Origin: Ochrobactrum sp. BTU1
GTDB lineage: Bacteria > Pseudomonadota > Alphaproteobacteria > Rhizobiales > Rhizobiaceae
Direction: 5' to 3'
Assembly (NCBI GenBank): GCA_018798825.1
Contig: CP076357.1
Location: 372,001 to 436,000, forward strand
Length of the DNA: 64,000 nucleotides
Position numbers and translations under genes: made by a program. Below the pieces are notes generated by a model. The model was not told the origin of the DNA. It saw nothing but the letters and a program-made list of their open reading frames with translations, and did not search any database. Below, piece after piece: positions 8,418 to 17,827 of this stretch. Each line of letters starts with the position of its first letter. Position 1 is the first letter of the stretch.

Positions 8418-9653
8418 ATGAAGTGCGCCTACTTTGTCCGCCCACATATTGGCGGCACCTATTCGGTATTCTCCAGGCTTGGACCATCGCTCAAGAACAG
8501 AGGAATTGAGCTTCGTTGGCTTGCTGCTGGTGCAACTGGAGATGCAATTGCTATTGCCGAAACTGCTCAGGGGCTTGGTGACGCCTATCGCAAGGGCGAC
8601 GCTATTGACAAATTGGGCGTCCTAGATGAGCAAACGAGAGCGAAAAAGACGGTCACTTTTCTAGTTGAAAACAATTATAAAGCCGTTTTTGTTAATGTTC
8701 TTTCTAGCCGTTTCGAAACCAATCTGGTTCGATATTTGCCGGAGGATATATTGCGTGTAATGATTGTTCACAGTATCACACCTGGAACCTATGCCGCAGC
8801 GCGTGAAATCCGCGATTATGTCCATGCAACCGTTGGCGTATCGAAGCGTTGCCGCGAGGATTTGGTCAATAACTACGGCTTCGACCCGAGGCGGATTCTC
8901 GTTATTCCCCATGGCTTGAACCGGATCGCCCGGCCCGTGCGTTTACTTGATGGCCCTGATCAAAATGGCCCGCTTAGATTGCTGTACCTCGGTCGTGTTG
9001 ATGACAGTTCCAAAGGGGTGTTCTGGCTTCCAAGTATTCTTCGACAGCTTGAATGCGATTATCATTTAACTGTCGCTGGTGACGGTCCTGATTTAGAACG
9101 TTTGCGGTTTCAGCTTAAAGGATTCGGCGACAAAGTCTCGTTTACGGGTTGGGTAGCGCCATCGGACGTAGCCGCGCTGGTAAGCCAGAATGACGTTATG
9201 CTGATGCCTTCGAGATTTGAAGGTTTCGGACTGACACTTATTGAGGCGATGAGCCAAGGCTGCCCTGCTGTCGTGTCTCGTATAGCTGGCGTCACAGATT
9301 TTATTGTTACTGATGGGGAAGATGGGCTGTTGTTTCCTGTAGGTGATGTGAGACAGGCCGCCCGCCATATCGATAAACTAGCGTCTGACCCAAAACTCAG
9401 AAACAAAATGGCGCTTGCAGCGATCCGCAAAGTCGATGTTGCATTCAACAGCGAAACGGTCGGAGAAGCCTATTCTGATCTGCTCGAGAACCTTTCTGCA
9501 GAACCTCCGAAGATTGCGTCACCTTTAAAACTCTCGCAATGGAAGATGCCACCAGCACTACATACCAGCTTACGTAGCAGATTACCCAAGCCTGTAAAAA
9601 ACTGGCTAAGACAAGTCCGGGAGCGCATGCATACTGTCTTGTCGGCCGTGTAA
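8418..9653 (+). CDS. Glycosyltransferase family 4
   Basis: A 411-residue GT-B glycosyltransferase. The N-terminal domain begins KCAYFVRPHIGGTYSVF and the C-terminal Rossmann half shows LLYLGRVDDSSKGV, VAGDGPDLERLR, FTGWV and the retaining-transferase signature MPSRFEGFGLTLIEAMSQGCP, with the two glutamates spaced seven apart. The last 60 residues (KPVKNWLRQVRERM) are basic and may touch the membrane. It precedes the aminotransferase gene by 28 bp and likely starts a rightward operon. Its leader contains competing hairpins. The sugar transferred is unknown. Confidence 0.88.
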   Translation: MKCAYFVRPHIGGTYSVFSRLGPSLKNRGIELRWLAAGATGDAIAIAETAQGLGDAYRKGDAIDKLGVLDEQTRAKKTVTFLVENNYKAVFVNVLSSRFETNLVRYLPEDILRVMIVHSITPGTYAAAREIRDYVHATVGVSKRCREDLVNNYGFDPRRILVIPHGLNRIARPVRLLDGPDQNGPLRLLYLGRVDDSSKGVFWLPSILRQLECDYHLTVAGDGPDLERLRFQLKGFGDKVSFTGWVAPSDVAALVSQNDVMLMPSRFEGFGLTLIEAMSQGCPAVVSRIAGVTDFIVTDGEDGLLFPVGDVRQAARHIDKLASDPKLRNKMALAAIRKVDVAFNSETVGEAYSDLLENLSAEPPKIASPLKLSQWKMPPALHTSLRSRLPKPVKNWLRQVRERMHTVLSAV

Positions 9654-9681
9654 CGAAAGCCAACAGCCAAGGACACGAGAA

Positions 9682-11037
9682 ATGAATCTCTTCACATCAC
9701 GGTTCCGCAATTCCCAGCTGTTGAGAACCAAGGCACATACGCTGATTCCGGGTGGTTGCCACACTTATGCAAAGGGAGATGATCAGTACCCTGTGCTTTC
9801 ACCTGGTTTTATTCAGCGCGGATCCGGGTCGCACGTATTTGATGTGGATGGTAATCAGTATATCGAGTTTGGCATGGGTAATCGTGCCGTCGGATTAGGG
9901 CACGCCTATCCGCCGGTTCTACAGGCCGTTCGAGATGCGTTGCAGGATGGCTGCAACTTCACGCGTCCAAGTGCAATCGAAATTGAATGTGCCGAAGCCT
10001 TTCTCGAACTTATTAACGGCGCAGAGATGGTGAAGTTCTGTAAAGATGGATCAGACGCGACTTCCGCCGCAGTGCGGTTGGCGCGCGCCTATACCGGTCG
10101 TGACATGATTGCATGTTGTGGGGACCACCCATTCTTTTCCACGGATGACTGGTTCATCGGTACCACGAAAATGAACGCCGGGATTCCTGCTTCCATCGCT
10201 GCGCTTACAACAACGTTTCGCTATAATGACCTTGCCAGTGTCTACGCATTATTTGAAAATTTTCCCGGCAGGATTGCAGCGCTTATACTTGAGCCGGCTC
10301 GTATGGAGGAACCGGAGAAGAATTTTTTGCATGAGGCACGTAGGATCGCGCATGAGAACGGAGCACTATTCATCCTAGATGAGATGATCACAGGGTTCCG
10401 ATGGCATGAGCGGGGTGCGCAAAGAGTTTATGAAATTGAACCGGATTTGTCTTGTTTTGGAAAAGCAATGGGCAACGGTTTTGCAATATCCGCCTTAGCT
10501 GGAAAGTCAGAATACATGCAGTTAGGGGGCCTGACCCAAACTGAATTTGCTCGGGTTTTTCTTCTTTCAACGACGCACGGTGCTGAAACACATGCCATGG
10601 CTGCAGCGATCGCAACTATGAAGATTTACCGTGATGAACCTGTTGTTGAGCGCCTATACCAGCAAGGAACGAAGCTCTCCGAAGGCATAAATGCAGCGAT
10701 TGCCAATCATGGATTGACTGACTATTTTCGTTTGATGGGAAGACCGTGCTGCCTTGCCTATTCGACTAGCGACGAAAATGGAAAGCCATCTCAGGCCTTT
10801 CGAACGCTATTTCTGCAGGAAACAATTCGACGCGGAGTTCTAATTCCATCCCTGGTAGTCAGCTATACTCACACCGATACAGATATTCAACGGACCGTTG
10901 ATGCGGTTGACGGCGCGCTTGGAGTATATCGGAGGGCGCTCAATGACGGAGTTGAGACTTACCTGACCGGTCGATCTTCCCAACCGGTCTATCGACGGTT
11001 TAACGAAGCTCCCAGCTACCCTTCGCCCGTGCGATGA
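9682..11037 (+). CDS. Class III PLP aminotransferase, glutamate-1-semialdehyde aminomutase-like
   Basis: A 451-residue fold-type I PLP enzyme. IPGGCHTYAKGDD, VFDVDGNQYIEFGMG, CKDGSDATSAAVRLARAYTG and the PLP aspartate in ILDEMITGFR (Asp233) match the glutamate-1-semialdehyde aminomutase branch; the Schiff-base lysine is Lys261 in CFGKAMGNGF. It has Asp-Gly-Ser rather than the usual Asn-Ser-Gly-Thr-Glu before the cofactor site, so it is a divergent paralogue rather than hemL. Relatives occur in polysaccharide clusters, where they aminate an unusual acid or sugar-derived aldehyde. Its TGA overlaps the next gene's ATG, so its product is made together with the exported glycosidase-like protein. 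The substrate is unknown. Confidence 0.82.
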   Translation: MNLFTSRFRNSQLLRTKAHTLIPGGCHTYAKGDDQYPVLSPGFIQRGSGSHVFDVDGNQYIEFGMGNRAVGLGHAYPPVLQAVRDALQDGCNFTRPSAIEIECAEAFLELINGAEMVKFCKDGSDATSAAVRLARAYTGRDMIACCGDHPFFSTDDWFIGTTKMNAGIPASIAALTTTFRYNDLASVYALFENFPGRIAALILEPARMEEPEKNFLHEARRIAHENGALFILDEMITGFRWHERGAQRVYEIEPDLSCFGKAMGNGFAISALAGKSEYMQLGGLTQTEFARVFLLSTTHGAETHAMAAAIATMKIYRDEPVVERLYQQGTKLSEGINAAIANHGLTDYFRLMGRPCCLAYSTSDENGKPSQAFRTLFLQETIRRGVLIPSLVVSYTHTDTDIQRTVDAVDGALGVYRRALNDGVETYLTGRSSQPVYRRFNEAPSYPSPVR

Positions 11038-12353
11038 GAGCCGCACGCATCAGCCTACTCGCTATTGCAATGCTGTTTTGCACTGGATTGACTCACGCTG
11101 AGGATGTCTTTCCTCTTCATGTTATTGCGAACCATCATTATTTTGAAGATGCAAAAGCTCGGCCTTTTATGCTGCACGGCGAAGCAGCGTGGTCTTTGAT
11201 TGCTGAACTTAAACGTGAGGACGTCGAGATTTATCTCGAAGATCGCAGAAGACGAGGGTTTAACGCGATACTTGTCAATCTCATCGAACATCGCTTCTCT
11301 ACTAATCCGCCGGCGAATGCTTATGGTGATAAACCTTTTAAAAACAGCCCATTCGGACTGCTGGGAGAGGCGTATTTCTCCCATGCCGAATGGGTAATAG
11401 AACAAGCGGAGAAACACGGGTTGGCAGTGTTCCTTGTCCCCGCTTATCTGGGCGTCAATGGAGGCGAGGAAGGTTGGTTTAAGGCTGCAGAAGCGGCTGG
11501 GCCTGACCGTATGAGAACTTACGGTGAAGCCGTGGCGCACCGATTTTCAAAATTCAATAATATCGTCTGGGTTCTAGGTGGAGACTTTGATGCGCCCGAA
11601 CACGCGCTCGTGTCACAACTTGCGCTAGGTATTGCTTCTGTCTCGCCCAACGCGCTCCAAAGTGTTCATTCCGGCCGTGATACTCCTACATTAGAACTGT
11701 GGGGACGTGAGAATTGGCTGTCATTCGATACCATCTACACCTATGCGGATATCCATAAAACGACACTTGAACGCAGCAAAGCAGGGTTGATGCCAGTGGT
11801 CCTGCTGGAAAGTGCATACGAGTACGAGCGTGAAACGACCGCAAAAATGGTCCGCCGAAATGCATATGGCGCTTTGCTTGGTGGTGCTGCGGGACAATTT
11901 TTTGGCAACAATCCAATTTGGCATTTTTCGGGTCCTGGCGTCTTTTCCAGCGATTACTCTTGGAAGGAAGCATTAGATAGTCCTGGCGCGCGCTCAATGT
12001 CGGTCCTAAGAGCTTTTTTCGATGCCATCCCATGGACACAACTTGTGCCCGATCGTGATGGCTCAATCACCGACCTTGAGGAAACTTACGCAGCCGCTTC
12101 AAGTGACAAGAGACTGACCGTGATCTACGCAGACGCGGGCAGTTTTCGAATTAGAAGCAATTCAGTCCCGAAGACAAGTGTTGCTTTATGGTTCGACCCG
12201 ACATCTGGAAAGTCCCGTGCAGCTGCGCCTCCACAGCTGACTGGAGAGTTCCTAAACTACACAGCACCTGCCGACCGCGAAAATTCCCCCAGAAGTGATT
12301 GGCTTCTCGTAATTGGCGATGGTGAAAGCTTGAAGCTCCTCCGTAAGGCGTAG
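11034..12353 (+). CDS. Exported DUF4038 / apiosidase-like glycoside hydrolase
   Basis: A 439-residue protein with a clear Sec signal peptide (MRAARISLLAIAMLFCTGLTHA, cleavage near residue 22). The mature part looks like the DUF4038 TIM-barrel family that includes GH140 apiosidases: FMLHGEAAWSLI, a RRRGFNAILVNLIEHRF strand, AVFLVPAYLGVNGG, FNNIVWVLGGDFD and a C-terminal all-beta part (residues 345-439) like the collagen-binding-domain-like module of this family. It overlaps the aminotransferase gene by 4 bp. A periplasmic glycosidase made with a biosynthetic locus suggests trimming or clearing of the polymer. Family is by eye and substrate is not predictable. Confidence 0.7.
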   Translation: MRAARISLLAIAMLFCTGLTHAEDVFPLHVIANHHYFEDAKARPFMLHGEAAWSLIAELKREDVEIYLEDRRRRGFNAILVNLIEHRFSTNPPANAYGDKPFKNSPFGLLGEAYFSHAEWVIEQAEKHGLAVFLVPAYLGVNGGEEGWFKAAEAAGPDRMRTYGEAVAHRFSKFNNIVWVLGGDFDAPEHALVSQLALGIASVSPNALQSVHSGRDTPTLELWGRENWLSFDTIYTYADIHKTTLERSKAGLMPVVLLESAYEYERETTAKMVRRNAYGALLGGAAGQFFGNNPIWHFSGPGVFSSDYSWKEALDSPGARSMSVLRAFFDAIPWTQLVPDRDGSITDLEETYAAASSDKRLTVIYADAGSFRIRSNSVPKTSVALWFDPTSGKSRAAAPPQLTGEFLNYTAPADRENSPRSDWLLVIGDGESLKLLRKA

Positions 12354-12473
12354 TGAGTATCCACTTCTGAGCAATCGTTACACGCTTGTCCTAATCAAAC
12401 ATGCCATCGGACAACTCGTTGAACGCGCGCTTTGAAGTTAACCTCGATTAATGAATTTAATCAGGAGCGGGTT

Positions 12474-13535
12474 ATGAAAGTACTTGTTACGGGTCATCAG
12501 GGCTATATTGGATCGGTCATGGTTCCGATGTTGATCAACGCTGGGCATGACGTCTCAGGGTACGATATCGGCCTTTATGAGCATTGCATGTTCAAAGAGG
12601 GTGGGCCGATATTTGATGTTCCCGCGCTCCGCAAAGATGTTCGTGACGTTATACCGCGTGATCTGGAAGGATTTGACGCAGTCATTCACCTCGCAGCATT
12701 ATCCAACGACCCACTCGGAAATCTCAATGAAGAACTAACCTATCAAATTAATCATTTGGCAAGTGTCGAAATGGCGAAGGCGGCCAAGGCAGCCGGCGTT
12801 GGAAAATTCCTACTTGCATCGTCGTGCAGCAATTACGGCATCAGCGATGGTGAACTGATCGACGAGACTGGGGAACTTAAACCTGTTACCGCTTATGGCC
12901 GATCAAAAGTGAGAGCGGAGCGGGATATCGCCTCATTGGCGGATCCCAATTTCTGCCCCGTTTATCTCAGACCAGCGACGGCATACGGTGTTTCGCCTTT
13001 CCTGCGTTTTGATATTGTACTAAATAATCTGGTAGCGTGGGCGGTAACCAAGGGACTAATCTATCTTAAATCCGATGGAACTCCTTGGCGGCCAATTGTA
13101 CACATTCGTGATATCTCAAGGGCATTTATCGCGGCCATGGAAGCGCCTGTTGAAGTTGTTTTCAACGAAGCTTTCAATGTTGGTTCAACGGAACATAATT
13201 ACCGAATTCGTGACATAGCCCGCATTGTTGCAGATAATGTTCCTGACTGTAGGATTGAATACGCTGAAGATGCGGGGCCTGATACAAGGTCGTATAGAGT
13301 GAGTTTCGAGAAACTCGCGAGGATATTACCTCAGGCAAGACCGCAATGGGATGCAGTTGCAGGTGCGAAAGAGTTGCTATCAGCCTACAGTCAGTCATCT
13401 CTTAAGCTCGAGGAATTTGAAGGCCCGCAATTTCAACGTATCGCGCATATAAGGATGCTTATTGAAAAAGGTACTATCGGATCTGATCTTCGTTATGTCG
13501 AAGACAGCGTACCTTTGATCAAAGCCAGTGCATGA
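12474..13535 (+). CDS. NAD-dependent sugar epimerase/dehydratase
   Basis: A 353-residue short-chain-type sugar enzyme with the Rossmann motif GHQGYIGS (residues 7-14), a serine-containing SSCSNYG and the catalytic Tyr-x3-Lys in [25 protein letters not shown] is the usual substrate-side block. The start is the ATG at 12474 with an AGGAGC site; an in-frame TTG at 12432 precedes it. It opens a module of sugar-modifying genes and its stop overlaps the next ATG. It could be an epimerase, a 4-ketoreductase or a dehydratase. No other 4,6-dehydratase is seen nearby, so it may supply the keto-sugar step, but the sequence does not decide this. Confidence 0.85.
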   Translation: MKVLVTGHQGYIGSVMVPMLINAGHDVSGYDIGLYEHCMFKEGGPIFDVPALRKDVRDVIPRDLEGFDAVIHLAALSNDPLGNLNEELTYQINHLASVEMAKAAKAAGVGKFLLASSCSNYGISDGELIDETGELKPVTAYGRSKVRAERDIASLADPNFCPVYLRPATAYGVSPFLRFDIVLNNLVAWAVTKGLIYLKSDGTPWRPIVHIRDISRAFIAAMEAPVEVVFNEAFNVGSTEHNYRIRDIARIVADNVPDCRIEYAEDAGPDTRSYRVSFEKLARILPQARPQWDAVAGAKELLSAYSQSSLKLEEFEGPQFQRIAHIRMLIEKGTIGSDLRYVEDSVPLIKASA

Positions 13536-14860
13536 TGAGTACCGTGATGTTAAGAAGAACAGCTGAGGTGCCCCCCCTGGACACAAGTCACGGTGCGCAG
13601 ATTTTCGAGCTCGCAACGCGTTTGTTTCCTTTGTGTCGCAGCCTTGCTGGTGAAGGTGTTCGGGCAACGCTCGAAATGATAAACGAGTATCTGCCGTTAC
13701 AAATTCACGCAATTCCAACTGGAACGCAAATATATGATTGGAAAGCACCGCATGAATGGACGGTCCACGACGCTTTCATACGGGATGATGCTGGGAACAA
13801 AATTGCCGATTTTAAGCGTAACAATCTGCATATCGTTAATTTCAGTCTGCCCGTAAGGGCAAGTTTGCCCTTGGTAGAGCTCAAGAAACACATCCACACA
13901 TTGCCTGAGCAGCCGGGCTTGATCCCTTATCGCACCTGTTATCATGTTGAGGGTTGGGGATTTTGCATGGCACATACTGATCTTATGGAAATGAAAGACG
14001 GAATTTATGATGTCGTCATTGATGCTGAAAGACGTGTCGGCGATTTACGGTTTGGCGAGTACGTGCATCAGGGCGAGACACAAGAGACGTTTCTTCTCTC
14101 TACTCACCTCTGTCACCCATCGCTCGCCAATGATAATTGCTCCGGAATTGCACTCCTCACGCTCCTGGGAGCTGCGTTACGATCTAGAAAGACGCGGCTG
14201 ACCTATCGCCTATTGTTCGGCCCGGCAACTTTTGGTGCGCTTGGTTGGCTTCAACGCAATGAAGCCGGATTAAAGTGGATAAAGCATGGCCTTGTACTCT
14301 CATGTGTTGGAGATGGCGGCGGCCCGAATTACAAGCGAAGCCGAATAGGAGATGCCGAAATCGACCGAATTATGGCTCATGTCTTGCAGCACTCGGATTT
14401 TCAGGACGCACATACCCACGACTTCTGGCCTTACGGCTACGATGAACGGCAGTTTTGTTCACCCGGATTCAACCTACCCGTTGGCTCGTTTCAGCGAAGC
14501 CTCTACGGAACTTTCCCGCAGTATCATACTTCGGCAGATAATCTTGACTTCATCAAGCCTGAATGTCTCCAACAATCCTTTGAACTTATCATGAAGACTA
14601 TCGACATAGCGGAGGCAGATCGCACGCCTTTCAACACCTCGCCGAAGGGTGAACCACAGTTGGGACGGCGAGGATTGCTTGATCCAATTGGTGGAAAGCC
14701 CGCAAGCGAAGAATATAGAATGTCACTCTTATGGGTACTGAACCTCGCTGACGGCGAACACTCGCTCCTCGATATCGCGGAAAGATCTCAGATTAGTTTT
14801 GAAACAATCGAGCGAGCCGCGCAGAGACTGGAAGCTGTGGGACTTCTGCGAGAAAACTAA
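13532..14860 (+). CDS. DUF4910 / M28-like aminopeptidase-domain protein of polysaccharide clusters
   Basis: A 442-residue protein. The central domain has the M28-type zinc motif [20 protein letters not shown] (residues 190-209) and a later [10 protein letters not shown], both expected of the DUF4910 family; the last 70 residues form a predicted winged helix ([28 protein letters not shown]). The family name comes from peptidases, but members recur in O-antigen and capsule clusters, where they probably hydrolyse an amide on a sugar or amino-acid-linked intermediate. It overlaps the epimerase gene as ATGATGA, so translation is coupled. It has no signal peptide and should act in the cytoplasm. 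Exact reaction unknown. Confidence 0.8.
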   Translation: MMSTVMLRRTAEVPPLDTSHGAQIFELATRLFPLCRSLAGEGVRATLEMINEYLPLQIHAIPTGTQIYDWKAPHEWTVHDAFIRDDAGNKIADFKRNNLHIVNFSLPVRASLPLVELKKHIHTLPEQPGLIPYRTCYHVEGWGFCMAHTDLMEMKDGIYDVVIDAERRVGDLRFGEYVHQGETQETFLLSTHLCHPSLANDNCSGIALLTLLGAALRSRKTRLTYRLLFGPATFGALGWLQRNEAGLKWIKHGLVLSCVGDGGGPNYKRSRIGDAEIDRIMAHVLQHSDFQDAHTHDFWPYGYDERQFCSPGFNLPVGSFQRSLYGTFPQYHTSADNLDFIKPECLQQSFELIMKTIDIAEADRTPFNTSPKGEPQLGRRGLLDPIGGKPASEEYRMSLLWVLNLADGEHSLLDIAERSQISFETIERAAQRLEAVGLLREN

Positions 14861-14861
14861 T

Positions 14862-15386
14862 TTAAAGGTGCGGCCAGTTCTTGTCTTTCTCAGACAATAC
14901 GCTTGGCATGTCTGGCCATGGTATACCAAGCGTTGGATCATCATAACGGACACCGGTCGCAAAGTCAGGCGCATAGGGTGTTGAAATCATGTACCGTAAT
15001 AATACGCCATCCGTGAGCGTTTGGAAGCCATGAGCACAGCCCTTTGGGATATATAGTTCAACGCCATTTTCTGCGGATAGTTCAAGCCCTGTCCAATGCC
15101 TGTAAGTTGGCGAGTCTGTTCTCAGATCAACGAGCACGTCCCAGATCACTCCTTGTAGGCAGGTTACAAGTTTGGTTTCTGAATGCGGTTCGTTTTGATA
15201 GTGAAGTCCCCGGAGAGTTCCTTTCTCACGCGAGAATGACAGGCTGTGTTGAGGATAACGGGTTTCCATTCCTCGCTCTTCGAATGCACTCTCGCAATAA
15301 ACCCGAGCAAACCAGCCTCGTTCGTCCGTGAGCCTCTCCGGTTCAATGGACCATGCACCATCAATGTTCAGGGATGTGAATCGCAT
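14862..15386 (-). CDS. dTDP-4-dehydrorhamnose 3,5-epimerase-like (RmlC family)
   Basis: A 174-residue cupin of the RmlC family, about the usual 180. SIEPERLTDERGWFARVY, GTLRGLHYQ with the catalytic His62, KLVTCLQGVIWDVLVDLR and IPKGCAHGFQTL with His119 are all present, and the C-terminal DPTLGIPWP is the usual end. The enzyme epimerises C3 and/or C5 of a nucleotide-4-keto-sugar. It is encoded against its neighbours and ends 2 bp from the DUF4910 stop. No rmlA, rmlB or rmlD is in the window, so the substrate may be the keto-sugar of the local module rather than dTDP-rhamnose. It could act on a CDP- or dTDP-linked sugar. Confidence 0.88.
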   Translation of the reverse strand: MRFTSLNIDGAWSIEPERLTDERGWFARVYCESAFEERGMETRYPQHSLSFSREKGTLRGLHYQNEPHSETKLVTCLQGVIWDVLVDLRTDSPTYRHWTGLELSAENGVELYIPKGCAHGFQTLTDGVLLRYMISTPYAPDFATGVRYDDPTLGIPWPDMPSVLSEKDKNWPHL

Positions 15387-15711
15387 CGTTCGCCTCGTAA
15401 GAATTGATATTCATTCTGACATTTACGCCCCGCGGCGATAGAGGATTTTTGGGACCAATTGCATGGACGAAAGTTGGGAAATACCTCCACCAAAAGGTGT
15501 AGGGTACACCGTCATATTTGATCAATCGTGATGCCGAGAGGAGAAGTGTACTCAATCCGTCAGGTGATGTCAGCGGCCAATCGTATAGAGGGAGCGCACC
15601 ACATGGCAGTCTCGGAAATTGATCGATGTCTGATTACTTTAAATTATGAATTGAGTTCGGCATTGATACCCATTGCACCCATTAGGCACCGGCCAGCGCG
15701 AGGTAGACAAT
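15387..15711. other. Divergent intergenic region, no gene seen
   Basis: 325 bp between the rmlC-like gene and the methyltransferase gene. Reading frames here lack ribosome sites and protein character. It must hold the leftward rmlC promoter and a rightward promoter for the methyltransferase-nucleotidyltransferase-deacetylase operon. I see no strong palindrome. Confidence 0.5.
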
Positions 15712-17013
15712 ATGACCATTCAAATGTCGGGGATATCGCGGAGTACGAATATGGCTCAAGAACAAGTCGGTTGCCGTTTGTGTGGAACACTTCTCAAGCA
15801 CACGTTCGTCAATCTCGGAATGTCCCCTCCGTGTGAGAGTTTCATCACAGCAGACCAGCTTGACACAATGGAACGCTATTATCCGCTGTATGCCTTTGTG
15901 TGCGACCATTGCTATCTTGTCCAACTTAAGGAGTATGTCAGCCCAACTGACATTTTTTCCGAATATGCTTATTTTTCCTCCTATGCGACGAGTTGGGTAA
16001 ACCATGCCAAGAATTACTGTGACGAGATCACGAGAAAACTCGATCTGACTGCTGAGAGTTTTGTCGTCGAGATAGCAAGCAACGATGGATACTTACTTCA
16101 ACATTTTCTAACAAAGAACATCCCGATCTTAGGAATTGAACCGGCAGCTAACGTTGCTGAGACTGCAATTTCCAAGGGTATTCCCACTCTCGTTGAATTT
16201 TTTGGATCGAGCTTAGCTGCAAAAATGGCAGCAGAAGGACGCAAAGCAGATTTGATCGTCGGCAATAACGTTCTTGCTCAGGTGCCGGATCTCAATGATT
16301 TTGTGCGAGGGATGCAGCTTTTACTGAAACCAGAAGGGGTAATAACGCTTGAGTTTCCTCATTTGGCTAATTTGATTGAGCAAAATCAGTTTGATACGAT
16401 CTATCATGAGCATTTCTCATATTTTTCCTTGCTGACGATCCGCTACATGGCGCATCGACATCACCTCAAAGTCATTGATGTCGAAGAATTGCCCACTCAT
16501 GGGGGGTCTCTTAGAGTCTATCTTGCTCACAATGCAAGCAGAAGAAAAGCGGGCCCACGCGTGTCGGCTCTTCTAAAACGCGAGCAGGCGTTCGGGCTTA
16601 ATGAAATTTCTACGTACGAACAATTTTCTGAAAAGACGCGCCGCACCAAGCGTGACCTCCTTTCCTTTCTCATCGCGGCGAAAAATGCTGGGAAGCGCAT
16701 ATGTGGTTATGGAGCGCCGGGTAAAGGAAACACATTACTCAACTACTGCGGTATTGGTACCGATTTCCTCGATTTCACCGTTGATCGAAATCCATATAAG
16801 CACGGGCGGTTTACGCCAGGCATGCATATCCCTATTTACGATACTCCGATGATTGATACTTACAAGCCTGACTACATTCTGATCCTACCTTGGAACTTCA
16901 AGGACGAGATCATCCGCCAGATGCAACATGTGGTAGAGTGGGGGGGCAAGTTCATCATACCGATCCCGCACGTCACTCTCATCGATCCGGCATTGCTCAC
17001 AGAGGAGCGCTAA
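15712..17013 (+). CDS. SAM-dependent sugar C-methyltransferase
   Basis: A 433-residue three-part enzyme of the TylC3/NovU-type sugar C-methyltransferases. An N-terminal zinc-binding part has CRLCG and VCDHCY; the SAM-binding domain has VVEIASNDGYLLQHF and LGIEPAANVA; the C-terminal part shows ICGYGAPGKGNTLLNY and FTVDRNPYKHGRFTPG, typical of the family's third domain. These enzymes usually add a methyl at C3 of a nucleotide-4-keto-6-deoxy sugar. The start is the ATG at 15712 with a GAGGT site; ATGs at 15673 and 15751 are alternatives. It begins a three-gene rightward operon. Family confidence is high; carbon position and sugar are inference. Confidence 0.88.
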   Translation: MTIQMSGISRSTNMAQEQVGCRLCGTLLKHTFVNLGMSPPCESFITADQLDTMERYYPLYAFVCDHCYLVQLKEYVSPTDIFSEYAYFSSYATSWVNHAKNYCDEITRKLDLTAESFVVEIASNDGYLLQHFLTKNIPILGIEPAANVAETAISKGIPTLVEFFGSSLAAKMAAEGRKADLIVGNNVLAQVPDLNDFVRGMQLLLKPEGVITLEFPHLANLIEQNQFDTIYHEHFSYFSLLTIRYMAHRHHLKVIDVEELPTHGGSLRVYLAHNASRRKAGPRVSALLKREQAFGLNEISTYEQFSEKTRRTKRDLLSFLIAAKNAGKRICGYGAPGKGNTLLNYCGIGTDFLDFTVDRNPYKHGRFTPGMHIPIYDTPMIDTYKPDYILILPWNFKDEIIRQMQHVVEWGGKFIIPIPHVTLIDPALLTEER

Positions 17014-17017
17014 CATC

Positions 17018-17827
17018 ATGAAAGTCGTTCTTTTCTGCGGTGGTTTGGGAACCAGGATACGTGAATATTCTGAAAATGTACCAAAGCCAATGATACCGCT
17101 CGGCCACCAGCCAATACTGCATCACGTGATGGAGTACTATTCTGATTACGGACACAATGAATTCGTTTTATGCTTGGGCTATAAGGCAAACGTCGTCAAA
17201 GACTTTTTCCTAAACATAAGGCCACAGACATTTGCAGATTGTGTGGTCTCAGACGGTGGACGCAATGTTCGTTTATTGGAAGAGGTTGATCGCAACTGGA
17301 GCGTAACCCTCCTTGACACCGGCATCTGGCGCAACATTGGCGAGAGATTGTGGAGCGCGCGACCGCATGTCGAAAATGAAGACATCTTTCTCGCAAACTA
17401 CAGCGACGGTCTAAGCGATGTCGACCTCGACGACATGAAGCTTCGATTTGAAAGAAGTGGCAAATTGGCTTGCTTCCTGGCAGTGCGTCCGCCGCTCACG
17501 TATCACCTCGCTGACATCGCGGAGAGTGGAGATGTCCGCGCGTTTCGCACGTCAAACACGTCGGATATCTGGATTAACGGAGGATATTTTCTCTTTCGAA
17601 AGGAAATATTCGATTACATGCGCGAAGGAGAAGAGCTCGTACTTGAGCCATTTTCCCGGCTGATCGCAGATAATCAATTACTAGCCTACAAGTACGAAGG
17701 TTTTTGGCGATCCATGGATACGTTGCGCGATTGGCAGACCTTGGAAGACATGGTCGAGAAAGGGGATATGCCGTGGAAAAAGCACAGAAGTGAAATGAAA
17801 GCGGCTAACATCGCGATAGCATTATGA
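17018..17827 (+). CDS. Sugar-1-phosphate nucleotidylyltransferase (RfbF/glucose-1-phosphate cytidylyltransferase-like)
   Basis: A 269-residue nucleotidyltransferase close to the 257 residues of RfbF. It begins VVLFCGGLGTRIREYSENVP followed by KPM, the activation loop, and continues with the cytidylyltransferase-like HHVMEYYSDYGHNEFVLCLGYK and FLANYSDGLSDVDL. The C-terminal half has the sugar-binding LEPFSRLIADNQLLAYKYEGFWRSMDT. RfbF makes CDP-glucose, the entry to 3,6-dideoxyhexoses and their branched relatives. It follows the methyltransferase by 4 bp and overlaps the deacetylase gene by 4 bp. A CDP-glucose 4,6-dehydratase partner is not in the window. The nucleotide specificity is not proven by the motifs. 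Confidence 0.85.
   Translation: MKVVLFCGGLGTRIREYSENVPKPMIPLGHQPILHHVMEYYSDYGHNEFVLCLGYKANVVKDFFLNIRPQTFADCVVSDGGRNVRLLEEVDRNWSVTLLDTGIWRNIGERLWSARPHVENEDIFLANYSDGLSDVDLDDMKLRFERSGKLACFLAVRPPLTYHLADIAESGDVRAFRTSNTSDIWINGGYFLFRKEIFDYMREGEELVLEPFSRLIADNQLLAYKYEGFWRSMDTLRDWQTLEDMVEKGDMPWKKHRSEMKAANIAIAL

Noticed and set aside
9682..11037. Calling this gene hemL
   Set aside because: The substrate-side motif differs and the gene is inside a polysaccharide cluster; only the fold is shared.
14862..15386. Standard dTDP-rhamnose pathway
   Set aside because: Only an RmlC-like gene is present; rmlA, rmlB and rmlD are not seen in the window.
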